The position numbers and the translations under genes were made by a program. A stretch of DNA of 64,000 nt from Bradyrhizobium sp. CCBAU 53338 (GTDB lineage Bacteria > Pseudomonadota > Alphaproteobacteria > Rhizobiales > Xanthobacteraceae): NCBI RefSeq assembly GCF_015291665.1, contig NZ_CP030048.1, forward strand, positions 3,720,001 to 3,784,000, read 5' to 3'. Shown here in pieces: positions 55,468 through 64,000 of this stretch (positions are counted from its first letter, which is position 1; every line of letters starts with the position of its first letter). The notes below the pieces were generated by a model. It saw only the letters and a program-made list of their open reading frames with translations. It did not search any database and was not told the DNA's origin.

Positions 55468-56535
55468 ATGGCGCAGCCGACCTTCTTCAAAAAACCTCCA
55501 GCCTCGACGCTGGCGGACATCGCCGCGCAGACCAAGGCCCAGCTGGTCGATCCCAGCAGGGGCGGTCATGTCATCACGGGTCTTGCTTCGCTCGACGAAG
55601 CCGGCCCGATGCATTTGGCGTTCTTCGACAACCTCAAATACGCCGACGAGCTGAAGGCGACCAAGGCCGGCGCCTGCCTGGTCAGCCCCCGCTTCGAGGC
55701 ACAGGTGCCTCCGCATGTGGCGGTGCTGCGGGCGGCACAGCCGTTCCGCGCCTTTGTCGGCATTGCCCGGGAATGGCATGGCGACGCGCTGCGCCCGCAG
55801 TCCTGGTTCGGCAATGACGGCATTGCACCATCGGCCATCATCGATCCCTCGGCGCGGCTCGAGGACGACGTGATCGTCGAGCCGCTGACCGTCATCGGCC
55901 CTGACGTCGAGATCGGCAGCGGCACCGTGATCGGCGCCGGCGTGGTGCTTGGTCCCGGCGTCAAGATCGGACGGGACTGCAATGTCGGTGCCCGCACAGC
56001 CATCCAGTGCGCGCTGATCGGCAACAACGTGCTGATCCATCCCGGCTGCTCGATCGGTCAGGACGGCTATGGCTTCATCTTCTTCGGCCCTGAAGGCCAT
56101 CTGAAAGTGCCCCAGACCGGCCGCGTGCTGATCCAGAACAACGTGGAAGTCGGCGCCGGCACCACCATCGATCGCGGGTCCTTGCGCGACACCGTGATCG
56201 GGGAGGGCACCAAAATCGACAATCAGGTCCAGATCGGCCACAATGTGACGATTGGCCGGAATTGCCTGCTGGCGGCCCAGATCGGGCTCGCGGGCAGCCT
56301 GACCATCGGCGACAACGTGGCGCTGGGAGCAAAGGTTGGCATCAACAATCACCTCAAGATCGGCGACGGGGCCCAGGTCACCGCGATGAGCGGCGTCAAG
56401 GACGACATCCCGCCGAACGGTCGCTGGGGCGGTTTCTTTGCCAAGCCCACCAAACAATGGTTCAAGGAAATCATCGCAGTGGAGCGCCTGGTACGCGACG
56501 GCAAGGCCGATCCGAAGGATGAGGGACGGGAATGA
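55468..56535 (+). CDS. lpxD: UDP-3-O-(3-hydroxyacyl)glucosamine N-acyltransferase
   Basis: This 355-residue acyltransferase adds the second 3-hydroxyacyl chain in lipid A synthesis. It has an N-terminal uridine-binding domain and a left-handed beta-helix of hexapeptide repeats ([26 protein letters not shown]). The catalytic His lies in [14 protein letters not shown]. No skp gene lies between it and bamA. It overlaps the fabZ start by 4 bases. Confidence 0.96.
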   Translation: MAQPTFFKKPPASTLADIAAQTKAQLVDPSRGGHVITGLASLDEAGPMHLAFFDNLKYADELKATKAGACLVSPRFEAQVPPHVAVLRAAQPFRAFVGIAREWHGDALRPQSWFGNDGIAPSAIIDPSARLEDDVIVEPLTVIGPDVEIGSGTVIGAGVVLGPGVKIGRDCNVGARTAIQCALIGNNVLIHPGCSIGQDGYGFIFFGPEGHLKVPQTGRVLIQNNVEVGAGTTIDRGSLRDTVIGEGTKIDNQVQIGHNVTIGRNCLLAAQIGLAGSLTIGDNVALGAKVGINNHLKIGDGAQVTAMSGVKDDIPPNGRWGGFFAKPTKQWFKEIIAVERLVRDGKADPKDEGRE

Positions 56536-56993
56536 CGGCGGAATCACCTGTTAAGTTCGAGCTGGTGGACATCAATGCGATCCTCCAGACGTTGCCGCAC
56601 CGTTTTCCGATGCTGCTGATCGACCGTGTCATCAATATCCGGGCCGACTACAGCGGCATCGGCATCAAGAACGTCACCTTCAACGAGCCGGCCTTCCAGG
56701 GGCATTTCCCCGAACGCCCGGTCTATCCCGGTGTCATGATGATCGAGGCGATGGCGCAGACCGCCGGCGTGATCGGCATCAAGTCGGTCGAGGGCACCGA
56801 GAAGCCGCGGGCGGTGTATTTCCTCACCATCGACAAATGCAAGTTCCGCAAACCGGTGCTTCCCGGCGATACCATCGAGTATCACATGCGCTCGCTCGGC
56901 CGCCGCAAGGCGATGTGGTGGTTTCACGGTGACGCCAAGGTCAACGGCCAGGTCGTCGCCGAAGCCGACGTCGGAGCCATGCTGACCGACTGA
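56532..56993 (+). CDS. fabZ: 3-hydroxyacyl-[ACP] dehydratase FabZ
   Basis: This 153-residue hot-dog-fold dehydratase acts in fatty acid synthesis. The catalytic His and Glu lie in [22 protein letters not shown]. Being inside the lpx operon, it balances 3-hydroxyacyl-ACP between fatty acids and lipid A. The start overlaps lpxD. Confidence 0.97.
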   Translation: MTAESPVKFELVDINAILQTLPHRFPMLLIDRVINIRADYSGIGIKNVTFNEPAFQGHFPERPVYPGVMMIEAMAQTAGVIGIKSVEGTEKPRAVYFLTIDKCKFRKPVLPGDTIEYHMRSLGRRKAMWWFHGDAKVNGQVVAEADVGAMLTD

Positions 56994-57164
56994 GAACGGC
57001 GTCTCGTCCGTTCAAGTGTTGGATGAGGTCGTTGACGCAAGCGGCGCGGCTCGTTCAGCCGGCCTCTGCAACAGGCCGAGATCATACGTCACTGGACAGA
57101 TCGGGCGCAGTCGCGCTAACCACCGGAAAGCCGAGCAAGTTCAACACATAGCCAGACCTTTTTG

Positions 57165-57956
57165 ATGAGTAAGATCGACCCCACCGCGCGGGTGGAAGAC
57201 GGCGCCGTGATCGGCGAGGGCACCGAGATCGGGCCCTTTTGCATCATCGGTCGCAATGCCCGGATCGGGGCCAATTGCAGGCTGCTTGGACAGGTCACCG
57301 TCATCGGCCACACCACGGTCGGCGACGCCTGCGTGATCTCGCCGTTCGCAGTGCTCGGCGGCGCGCCGCAGGATCTCAGCTACAAGGGCGAGCCGACCAC
57401 GCTCGACATCGGGTCCGGCAACACCATCCGCGAGGGTGCGACGATGAATGTCGGCACCGTCAAGGGCGGGGGCAAGACGCGCGTCGGCAACGACGGCTAC
57501 TTCATGAACAACAGCCATGTCGGCCATGACTGCGTGGTCGGCAACAACGCGATCTTCGCGACCTCGGCGACGCTCGGCGGCCATTGCGAGATCGGCGATG
57601 CCGTCTATATCGGTGGGCTGTCCGCGGTGCATCAGTTCACCCGCATCGGCTCCTATGTGATGGTCGGCGGCCTCTCGGGCGTGCGCGACGACATCATCCC
57701 GTATGGGCTCGCCAACGGCCAATATGCGGCGCTCGAGAGCCTCAACCTTATCGGGATGAAGCGGCGCAAGTTCACCAAGCAGCGGCTTGCGACCGTGCGG
57801 GCGTTCTACCAGAAGCTCTTCCACGGCCCCGGCACGTTCGCCGAGCGGCTGGAGTCGGTGCGGCCGCTCGAGAGCGAAGATCCCGCGATCGCCGAGATCC
57901 TCGGCTTCATCGGCAAGGGCAAGCGCCCGCTCTGCCTCCCGGCTATCGAGAAGTGA
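57165..57956 (+). CDS. lpxA: UDP-N-acetylglucosamine acyltransferase
   Basis: This 263-residue enzyme starts lipid A synthesis by adding a 3-hydroxyacyl chain to UDP-GlcNAc. It is a left-handed beta-helix of hexapeptide repeats (SKIDPTARVEDGAVIGEGTEIG), with the catalytic His in MNNSHVGHDCVVG and a C-terminal helical domain. The start is the ATG at 57165; a TTG just ahead is less likely. A gap of 171 bases separates it from fabZ, larger than the other gaps in this operon. Confidence 0.96.
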   Translation: MSKIDPTARVEDGAVIGEGTEIGPFCIIGRNARIGANCRLLGQVTVIGHTTVGDACVISPFAVLGGAPQDLSYKGEPTTLDIGSGNTIREGATMNVGTVKGGGKTRVGNDGYFMNNSHVGHDCVVGNNAIFATSATLGGHCEIGDAVYIGGLSAVHQFTRIGSYVMVGGLSGVRDDIIPYGLANGQYAALESLNLIGMKRRKFTKQRLATVRAFYQKLFHGPGTFAERLESVRPLESEDPAIAEILGFIGKGKRPLCLPAIEK

Positions 57957-57963
57957 TGCTGCG

Positions 57964-58833
57964 ATGGCCGCGGACATGACATCGGCGGCTCCTGCGATTT
58001 CATCACCGGTCGGCGTGGTCGCAGGCGGGGGCGCAATGCCGTTCGCGGTCGCAGAGTCGCTCGCCGCGCGCGGCATCACCCCGGTGCTGTTTCCGCTGCG
58101 CGGCGCGTGCGATCCGGCGCAGGTCGAGAAATTCCGCCATCGCTGGATCTCGGTCGGCCAGCTCGGCCGGGCCATGCGGCTGTTCCGCGAGGAGGGCTGC
58201 CGCGACCTGATCTTCATCGGCACGCTGGTGCGGCCCTCGCTCACGGAGATCCGCTTCGACGTCAAGACGCTGCGATTGCTCGGCAACGTCATCCGTGCCT
58301 TCCGCGGCGGCGACGATCATCTGTTGTCCGGCGTCGGGCGGATCCTCGAGCAGGACGGCTTTCGCATGGTCGGCATCAAGGACGTCGCGCCCGACCTGCT
58401 GATGCCCGAGGGGTGCATCACCCGCGCCTGGCCGGCCGAAAATGCCAAGGGCGACATCGAACGCGGGCGCGCGGTGCTGACCGCGCTCGGACCATTCGAC
58501 ATCGGGCAGGCCGCGGTGGTGATCGACAGCCATGTGGTGGCGGTCGAGGACATCGAAGGCACAGATGCGCTGCTGGCGCGCGTGGCGCGGCTGCGCGAGG
58601 AGGGCCGCATCCGTGCCGCCACGGGACGTGGCGTGCTAGTGAAGGCGCCGAAGAGCGGCCAGGATCTGCGCTTCGACCTGCCGACGATCGGCGCGCGCAC
58701 GATCGAGGGCGTCGCCAGGGCCGGCCTTGCCGGCGTCGCCGTCATCGCCGGCAACACCATCGCCGCCGAGCCGCAGGCGATGATCGCGCTCGCCGACGCC
58801 AAATATCTCTTCATCGTCGGTTTGCCCGTGTGA
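57964..58833 (+). CDS. lpxI: UDP-2,3-diacylglucosamine diphosphatase LpxI
   Basis: This 289-residue protein is of the LpxI (DUF1009) type, which hydrolyses UDP-2,3-diacylglucosamine to lipid X in alphaproteobacteria in place of LpxH. Family patterns include GVVAGGGAMPFAVAESLAARG and VIDSHVVAVEDIEGTDALL with GVLVKAPKSGQDLRFDLPTIG. It lies 7 bases after lpxA and overlaps lpxB by one base, so it is coupled in the operon. Confidence 0.95.
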   Translation: MAADMTSAAPAISSPVGVVAGGGAMPFAVAESLAARGITPVLFPLRGACDPAQVEKFRHRWISVGQLGRAMRLFREEGCRDLIFIGTLVRPSLTEIRFDVKTLRLLGNVIRAFRGGDDHLLSGVGRILEQDGFRMVGIKDVAPDLLMPEGCITRAWPAENAKGDIERGRAVLTALGPFDIGQAAVVIDSHVVAVEDIEGTDALLARVARLREEGRIRAATGRGVLVKAPKSGQDLRFDLPTIGARTIEGVARAGLAGVAVIAGNTIAAEPQAMIALADAKYLFIVGLPV

Positions 58834-60011
58834 TGCAGGTTCGCGATCCCAAGCGGAAGATTTTTCTGATCGCGACGGAGGAATCCGGCGACCGGCTCGG
58901 CTCTGCACTGATGAAGGTGCTTCGCCAGCGCCTCGGCGACGGCGTGCAGTTCGAGGGCGTCGGCGGCCGCACCATGGCGCGCGAGGGGCTGGAGACGCTG
59001 TTTCCGATCGAGGAGCTGTCGATCGTCGGTCTTGCCGCGGTGGTGCAGCAGCTGCCGAAGATCCTGCGGCTGATCCACGAGACCGCGGATGCCGTGACGG
59101 AGGCTGCTCCGGACGCGCTCGTCATCATCGACAGTCCCGACTTCACCCATCGCGTGGCGCGCCGTGTGCGAGCGAAAAATCCGGCGATCCCCGTGATCGA
59201 CTACGTTTCGCCCTCGGTCTGGGCGTGGCGGCCGGGCCGCGCGCGCGCCATGCTCGGCTATGTCGATCATGTGCTCGGTCTGCTCCCGTTCGAGCCGGAG
59301 GAATACCGCAAGCTCGGCGGGCCGCCTTGCAGCTATGTCGGCCATCCCCTGATCGAGCAGTTGTCCTCGCTTCGGCCTGGTGCGGACGAGCAAAAGCGCC
59401 GCGAGGCTGAAACGCCGGTGCTGCTGGTGCTGCCGGGCAGCCGTCGCAGCGAGATCCGGCATCATCTGGACGTGTTTGGCGCGGCACTCGGGCGGTTGCG
59501 GTCCGATGGCGTCGCGTTCGAATTGATGCTGCCGACCATGTCGCATCTCGAAGCCACCATCCGTGCGGGTGTCGCGAGCTGGCCGGTCAAGCCGCAGATC
59601 GTGGTCGGCGAGGCCGAGAAGCGCGCCGCATTTCGCATCGCGCGTGCGGCGCTGGCGAAGTCGGGCACCGTGACGCTGGAGCTGGCGCTGTCAGGCATCC
59701 CGATGGTGACGGCCTATCGCGTCGGCGCGATGGAGGCGTTCATCCTGCGCCGTGCGATCCAGGTCTCCTCGGTGATCCTCGCCAATCTCGTGATCGGCAA
59801 GGACGTGATCCCCGAATATTTGCAGGAAGACTGCACGCCGGAAAAGCTCGCGAGCGCCCTGTCCGAGGTGCTGACGGAGACGCCAATGCGCCGGCAACAG
59901 GTCGAAGCCTTCGCGCAGCTCGACACCATCATGTCGACCGGCAACACATCGCCGAGCGTGCTCGCCGCCGACATCGTGCTCGCGACGATGCGGAAGGGGC
60001 ACGCCGGTTAG
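58833..60011 (+). CDS. lpxB: Lipid-A-disaccharide synthase
   Basis: This 392-residue glycosyltransferase joins lipid X to UDP-diacylglucosamine to make the lipid A disaccharide. The family N-terminus IFLIATEESGDRLGSALMKVL (ESGD motif), PDFTHRVARRVR and YVSPSVWAWRPGRA are clear. It is the last gene of the block; its stop overlaps that of the convergent dehydrogenase gene by four bases. Confidence 0.95.
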   Translation: MQVRDPKRKIFLIATEESGDRLGSALMKVLRQRLGDGVQFEGVGGRTMAREGLETLFPIEELSIVGLAAVVQQLPKILRLIHETADAVTEAAPDALVIIDSPDFTHRVARRVRAKNPAIPVIDYVSPSVWAWRPGRARAMLGYVDHVLGLLPFEPEEYRKLGGPPCSYVGHPLIEQLSSLRPGADEQKRREAETPVLLVLPGSRRSEIRHHLDVFGAALGRLRSDGVAFELMLPTMSHLEATIRAGVASWPVKPQIVVGEAEKRAAFRIARAALAKSGTVTLELALSGIPMVTAYRVGAMEAFILRRAIQVSSVILANLVIGKDVIPEYLQEDCTPEKLASALSEVLTETPMRRQQVEAFAQLDTIMSTGNTSPSVLAADIVLATMRKGHAG

Positions 60012-60775
60012 GCGAGCCCGCCGTCCACCCGGAAGCACTGGCACGTGATGCGCCGGCTCGCGTCGGAGGCGAGGTAGAGCGCCATGTCGGCGATATCCTC
60101 AGGCGTCACCGCATCGGGAATGGCCTGGCGCGTGCGCATCTCGGTGATGACCTTCTCGTCCGGATACCACAGCTTGCGCTGCCGCTCGGTGATCACCATC
60201 CCCGGCGCGATCGCGTTGACGCGAATGCGGTCGGCGCCGAACTTGCGGCCGAGCGAATTGGTGAAGCCGACGATGGCCGCCTTGGCGCCGGCGTAGACCG
60301 GCAGCGCCGGCGCGCCGCGCATCCAGGCCACCGACGACATGTTGATGATCGAGCCGCCGCCACGCGCCTGCATCTGCGGCACCACCGCCTGCGCGGCAAA
60401 GAACACGTGCTTGAAATTGACCCCGATCATCCAGTCGAAGTCCGCCGGCGTCACGTCCGAAAGCACCTGGCGCTGGTCATTGGCGGCGTTGTTGACGAGG
60501 ACCGCGGCATCGCCAAGCGATGCGTGCACCTTCGCCAGCGCGGCGCGCAGGGCGTCGATATCCATGAGATCGCAAGGCACGAACAGCGGTGCAATGCCGG
60601 AGCTCTTCGCCACATCCTGCGCCAGCGCTTCGCCAGCCTGCGTATCGAGGTCGAGGAAGGCGACGCGGGAGCCCTGAGCGGCGAACGCGCGCGTAAAGGC
60701 GGCACCGATGCCGCTCGCGCCTCCGGTGATCACCACCACGCGATTGGCGAGGTCGGCATAGGTCGTCTGGGTCAT
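60008..60775 (-). CDS. SDR-family oxidoreductase in a sugar-transport operon
   Basis: This 255-residue short-chain dehydrogenase has the NAD(P)-binding GGASGIG motif, the NNAAND segment and the catalytic Tyr and Lys in VYAGAKAAIVG. In this operon it likely oxidises the imported sugar or sugar alcohol. The start at 60775 gives MTQTTYADLANRVVVITGG; it overlaps the ABC ATPase stop by 4 bases. A much longer frame upstream runs antisense through the ATPase gene and is not real. Confidence 0.9.
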   Translation of the reverse strand: MTQTTYADLANRVVVITGGASGIGAAFTRAFAAQGSRVAFLDLDTQAGEALAQDVAKSSGIAPLFVPCDLMDIDALRAALAKVHASLGDAAVLVNNAANDQRQVLSDVTPADFDWMIGVNFKHVFFAAQAVVPQMQARGGGSIINMSSVAWMRGAPALPVYAGAKAAIVGFTNSLGRKFGADRIRVNAIAPGMVITERQRKLWYPDEKVITEMRTRQAIPDAVTPEDIADMALYLASDASRRITCQCFRVDGGLA

Positions 60776-61887
60776 GCGATCAGTCGCTCCGTCTCGGGGT
60801 CGAACAGGCAAATGCGGCGGGTATCCAGCGCGAAGGAGGCGGTTGCGCCCGGTACGGGCCGGATGTCCGGCGAGATGCGCGCCTGCGCGGGTTCGCCGCC
60901 GAGCCGCAGCAGAACGATGGTCTCGGCGCCAGTGGGCTCGACCAGCTCGACCGGCGCGGTGACGATGACGGGCGCGCCCGCAGCGCCAGAGAACAATCGG
61001 TCGCCCTCGGCGATGCATTCCGGCCTGATCCCGAGCACCACCTCGCGGCCGAGATAGGATGCGGCTGCCTCGTAGCCTTGCAGGCGGAGACGCACCTCGT
61101 CCGGCCGGCCGGCGCCGATCACCGCCACGGGCCCGCCGCCCTCTGCCTCGAGCCGGGCCGGCATCGTGTTCATCGGCGGCGAGCCCATGAAGCGGGCGAC
61201 GAACAAATTGGCGGGATAGCGGTACACCGTGTCAGGGTCAGCGAACTGCTGCACCACGCCCCGATGCATCACGGCAATGCGCGTTGCCATCGTCATCGCC
61301 TCGATCTGGTCGTGGGTGACATAGATGATGGTGGCGCCGATGCGCTGGTGCAGCCGCTTGATCTCCATGCGCATCTCGACGCGCAGCTTGGCGTCGAGAT
61401 TGGAGAGTGGCTCGTCGAACAGGAAGAGCAGGGGATCGCGCACCAGCGCGCGCCCCATCGCGACACGCTGGCGCTGGCCGCCGGACAGTTGCGACGGCTT
61501 GCGGGCAAGCAGCGGCTCGATCTGGAGCAGTCTGGCCACATTCGCCAGTGCCTTTTCCTGCTCGGCCTTGGCGACGCCCCGGCATTCCATGCCGAACGTG
61601 ATGTTCTGGCGCACCGTCATCGACGGGTACAGCGCGTAGGACTGGAACACCATGGCGATGTCGCGGTCCTTCGGCGGCACGTCATTGACCACCCGTCCGC
61701 CGATCTCGATCGTACCGTCGCTCGCGCGATCGAGCCCGGCGATGATGTTGAGAAGCGTGGACTTGCCGCAGCCGGAGGGGCCGACCAGCACGGTGAATTC
61801 GCCGCTCTCGATGTCGAGGTCGATGCCTTTCAGCACCTCCAGATTGGCGTAGCGCTTCGACAGGGCGCGAATGCTCAGTGCTGCCAT
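60772..61887 (-). CDS. Sugar ABC transporter ATP-binding protein (UgpC/MalK type)
   Basis: This 371-residue ATPase has Walker A GPSGCGKST, the LSGGQRQRVAMGRAL signature, Walker B LFLFDEPLSNLD, and a C-terminal TOBE/OB regulatory domain. It powers a CUT1-type carbohydrate importer made with the two permease genes upstream. Starts MAALSIRALSKRYANLEVLKG. It is 10 bases after the MalG-type permease gene. Confidence 0.93.
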   Translation of the reverse strand: MAALSIRALSKRYANLEVLKGIDLDIESGEFTVLVGPSGCGKSTLLNIIAGLDRASDGTIEIGGRVVNDVPPKDRDIAMVFQSYALYPSMTVRQNITFGMECRGVAKAEQEKALANVARLLQIEPLLARKPSQLSGGQRQRVAMGRALVRDPLLFLFDEPLSNLDAKLRVEMRMEIKRLHQRIGATIIYVTHDQIEAMTMATRIAVMHRGVVQQFADPDTVYRYPANLFVARFMGSPPMNTMPARLEAEGGGPVAVIGAGRPDEVRLRLQGYEAAASYLGREVVLGIRPECIAEGDRLFSGAAGAPVIVTAPVELVEPTGAETIVLLRLGGEPAQARISPDIRPVPGATASFALDTRRICLFDPETERLIA

Positions 61888-61897
61888 GATTCATCCA

Positions 61898-62755
61898 TCA
61901 TTTCACGGCCCCGGCAGTGAGGCCGCGTACGAAATACCTGCCGCCGAGGAGATAGACCAACAGTGTGGGCAGCGCGGCGATGATCACCGCGGCGCTCTGC
62001 ACGCCGTGTTGCGGGATGTCCGCGACCGCGGCCGACAGCGCGATGAGTGCGGCCGTGACGGGCTGCTGCTGGCCGGTCGTGAAGGTCACGCCAAAGAGGA
62101 ACTCGTTCCAGATGTGCGTGAACTGCCAGATCACGGTGACGATCAGGATGGGAGGCGAGAGCGGCAGAATGATGCGCCAGAAGATCCGAAAGAACCCGGC
62201 GCCGTCGATGCGCGCGGCCCTGATCAACTCGTGCGGAATGGCGACATAGTAGTTCCGGCAGAACAGCACGGTGAAGGAGAGCCCCTGGATCGTGTGAATC
62301 AGCACGAGGCCCGTCAGCGTGTTGATGAGCCCGATGTCGCGCAGCACGATGGTCCAGGGCAGGAGGCGCATCTGCTGCGGCAGAAAGAGGCCGAGGGTGA
62401 CGATACCGTAGATCCAGTTGTCGCCGCGAAAGCGCCAGAGCGACACGGCGTAACCGGCGACTGCGCCCAGCAGGGTGGAAAGGATTGTCGCGGGAATCGT
62501 GATGAGCGCGGAGTTCAGCATGTACGGCCGGATGCCGTTGCAGCTCTCGGCGACGCAGAAGCCGCCCCAGGCCAGGGCGTAGTTGCCCCAGGCGAAATGT
62601 TGCGGCCAGCCGATCATCGACCCCTGCGCGATCTCCTCGTTGGTGCGGAGCGAATTCAGGACGACGACGACGAGCGGCGCGAGCCAGGCGGCCGCGAGCA
62701 ACGACACGACGAGATAGATCAGGACGCGGCTCGGCGCGAAGCTGCTTTCACGCAT
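61898..62755 (-). CDS. Sugar ABC transporter permease (MalG type)
   Basis: This 285-residue inner-membrane permease has six helices and the binding-protein-dependent transport EAA loop (ELIRAARIDGAGFFRIFWRIILPLSPPI). The start at 62755 (MRESSFAPSRVLIYL) is preferred over an upstream ATG at 62794, which would increase the overlap. It overlaps the MalF-type gene end by 8 bases. Confidence 0.92.
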   Translation of the reverse strand: MRESSFAPSRVLIYLVVSLLAAAWLAPLVVVVLNSLRTNEEIAQGSMIGWPQHFAWGNYALAWGGFCVAESCNGIRPYMLNSALITIPATILSTLLGAVAGYAVSLWRFRGDNWIYGIVTLGLFLPQQMRLLPWTIVLRDIGLINTLTGLVLIHTIQGLSFTVLFCRNYYVAIPHELIRAARIDGAGFFRIFWRIILPLSPPILIVTVIWQFTHIWNEFLFGVTFTTGQQQPVTAALIALSAAVADIPQHGVQSAAVIIAALPTLLVYLLGGRYFVRGLTAGAVK

Positions 62756-63677
62756 GGTTGGCCTGCCGCCGCTGGACATAACGCCACGCCGCATAGGGCA
62801 GCAGCACCGCGAGAAGGATGAGCAACATCAGAACCGCCGCCGCCGCGCCGCGGCCGAGCTGGCTACGCTGGAACATCAGATCATAGACGACGAGGGCCGG
62901 TAGCTGGGTCGCGATTCCAGGTCCGCCGTTGGTGAGCGCGCGGACGAGGTCGAAGGCCGAGATCGCAAATTGCAGCTGGATCACGATGACCGTGATGGTG
63001 ATCGGCCAGAGCGTCGGCAGGACGACGCGCCAATAGGTTCGGATCGGTCCGGCGCCGTCGATCTGCGCGGCCTTGATGATGTCGGCGTCGACGGAGCGAA
63101 GACCGGCCAGGAAGAGGGCCATGGCGAAGCCCGAGGACTGCCAGACCGCAGCGATGACGATGGTCCAGATCGCCATGTCGCGGTTCACCAGCCAGTCGAA
63201 ATGGAAGGTGGTCCAGCCGAGGTCATGGACGAGCTTCTCGATCCCGATGCCGGGATTGAGCAACCAGCTCCAGACCGTGCCGGTGACGACGAACGATACC
63301 GCCAGCGGGTACAGGAAAATGGACCGCAGCACGTTCTCGGCGCGAATGCGCTGGTCGAGCAGGATCGCGAGCACGAGGCCCGTCATCAAGCTGAACAGCA
63401 CGAAGGCGATGCCGAACAGCAGAAGATTGTCGAAGGCGATCTGCCAATTCCGCGATGCGAGGACCGCGGTGTAGTTGTGCAGGCCCACCCAGCCGGAGAC
63501 CGGAATGAGGGTGGATGGCGTGAACGAAATCCAGATCGTCCAGATCGAAAACGAAATGAGGTGCGCTGCCGACAACAGCAGCGGCACCCAGATCATCAGA
63601 AATTCAGGCAGTCGGCGTACCATCTCAGAGGTCGCCGGCCGGCCCGGTTGCGTTGCTGTCGAGACGGCGTTGCTCAA
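62748..63677 (-). CDS. Sugar ABC transporter permease (MalF type)
   Basis: This 309-residue inner-membrane permease has six helices and an EAA loop (DIIKAAQIDGAGPIRTYWRVVLPTLWPI). With the MalG-type protein it forms the channel of a CUT1 carbohydrate importer. It follows the binding protein gene with a 4-base overlap, completing a five-gene operon. Confidence 0.92.
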   Translation of the reverse strand: MSNAVSTATQPGRPATSEMVRRLPEFLMIWVPLLLSAAHLISFSIWTIWISFTPSTLIPVSGWVGLHNYTAVLASRNWQIAFDNLLLFGIAFVLFSLMTGLVLAILLDQRIRAENVLRSIFLYPLAVSFVVTGTVWSWLLNPGIGIEKLVHDLGWTTFHFDWLVNRDMAIWTIVIAAVWQSSGFAMALFLAGLRSVDADIIKAAQIDGAGPIRTYWRVVLPTLWPITITVIVIQLQFAISAFDLVRALTNGGPGIATQLPALVVYDLMFQRSQLGRGAAAAVLMLLILLAVLLPYAAWRYVQRRQANHA

Positions 63678-64000
63678 CGCGAGCTCTCGACGGCGTCGGC
63701 GAGGCGGGTGACGGCCTCCTCCGGCTTGATCGTCTTGTTCTTCACATATTCGGTGATGACGTCGATCATCGCGGCGGTCAGGCCGTTTTCCTGCGCCATG
63801 TTGTGCGCAAGGCTCAGGACGGCCTGATTGCTGGCGACGGCGTCCTTCAGCGCTGCGGCGGTGCGCCGCTGACCGTCGGACCAGCCTGCACCGGACAGAT
63901 CGACATCGGTGCGCACGGGGATCGACCCCGTGATTTGCGAATACATGGTCTGGATCGCCGGATCCATCACCAGCTGCGCCATCAGCGTCTGGCCCGCCTG
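63674..64000 (-). CDS. Sugar ABC transporter substrate-binding protein, N-terminus missing
   Basis: Only the last 108 codons of this gene lie in the window, with the frame open to base 64000. The segment PAIQTMYSQITGSIPVRTDVDLSGAG and the C-terminal helices resemble the end of a CUT1 binding protein, which fits the permease and ATPase genes next to it. The 5' end lies beyond the window edge. Confidence 0.82.
   Translation of the reverse strand, partial: QAGQTLMAQLVMDPAIQTMYSQITGSIPVRTDVDLSGAGWSDGQRRTAAALKDAVASNQAVLSLAHNMAQENGLTAAMIDVITEYVKNKTIKPEEAVTRLADAVESSR

Overview
The window is GC-rich alphaproteobacterial chromosome. It is most likely Bradyrhizobium or a close relative in the Nitrobacteraceae. 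The evidence is the gene order (nuoN-birA-rnj-mce, proS followed by a single LolC/E-type permease and lolD, rpsB-tsf-pyrH-frr-uppS-cdsA-dxr-rseP-bamA-lpxD-fabZ-lpxA-lpxI-lpxB), the use of LpxI rather than LpxH, a DUF6894 protein and an Omp25-like porin. The genus is inferred from gene content, not from a search. No rRNA, tRNA, CRISPR array, insertion sequence or prophage was recognised.

Layout. 1-6257: end of the Complex I operon (nuoN), biotin ligase, ribonuclease J, methylmalonyl-CoA epimerase, two small membrane or exported proteins and methylthioribose kinase. 6647-11117: a LuxR-type regulator followed by kaiB, kaiC and a two-receiver hybrid histidine kinase, a KaiA-less timing or stress module. 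11175-16105: a DUF6894 gene with a frameshifted zinc-ribbon remnant beside it, a ribose/xylose-type ABC importer and a globin whose start lies just after an intrinsic terminator. 16569-22214: a copper-handling operon (DUF2946 protein, TonB-dependent receptor, PCu(A)C chaperone, YcnI-like protein, CopC-CopD fusion). 22362-25747: proS, LolC/E-type permease, lolD. 25878-31070: a dehydrogenase with a divergent XRE regulator, then a minus-strand cluster of small, mostly exported enzymes with an MFS exporter, facing a divergent LysR regulator. 32254-36402: a chimeric gene remnant, then a LacI regulator, a sugar-binding protein with no adjacent permease and a DHDPS-family aldolase, with a perfect LacI-type operator. 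36723-37727: an Omp25-like porin and a 32-residue membrane peptide. 37909-44909: dnaE, a periplasmic beta-carbonic anhydrase and a large proline-rich pseudo-caspase. 45120-60011: the translation, isoprenoid, outer-membrane and lipid A assembly block. 60008-64000: a short-chain dehydrogenase with a CUT1-type sugar ABC importer, cut by the window edge.

The genes group into modules. The rpsB-lpxB block couples translation factors to envelope building: UppS, CdsA and Dxr supply lipid precursors, RseP and BamA handle envelope stress and assembly, and LpxD, FabZ, LpxA, LpxI and LpxB start lipid A synthesis. The copper module has outer-membrane, periplasmic and inner-membrane parts in one run. The accessory stretches (6.6-16 kb, 16.5-22 kb, 26-36 kb) hold most of the points worth a second look: a KaiBC-kinase set with intact KaiC phosphosites and a perfect inverted repeat before it, a caspase-fold protein lacking both catalytic residues, and a possible leader attenuator in front of the globin.
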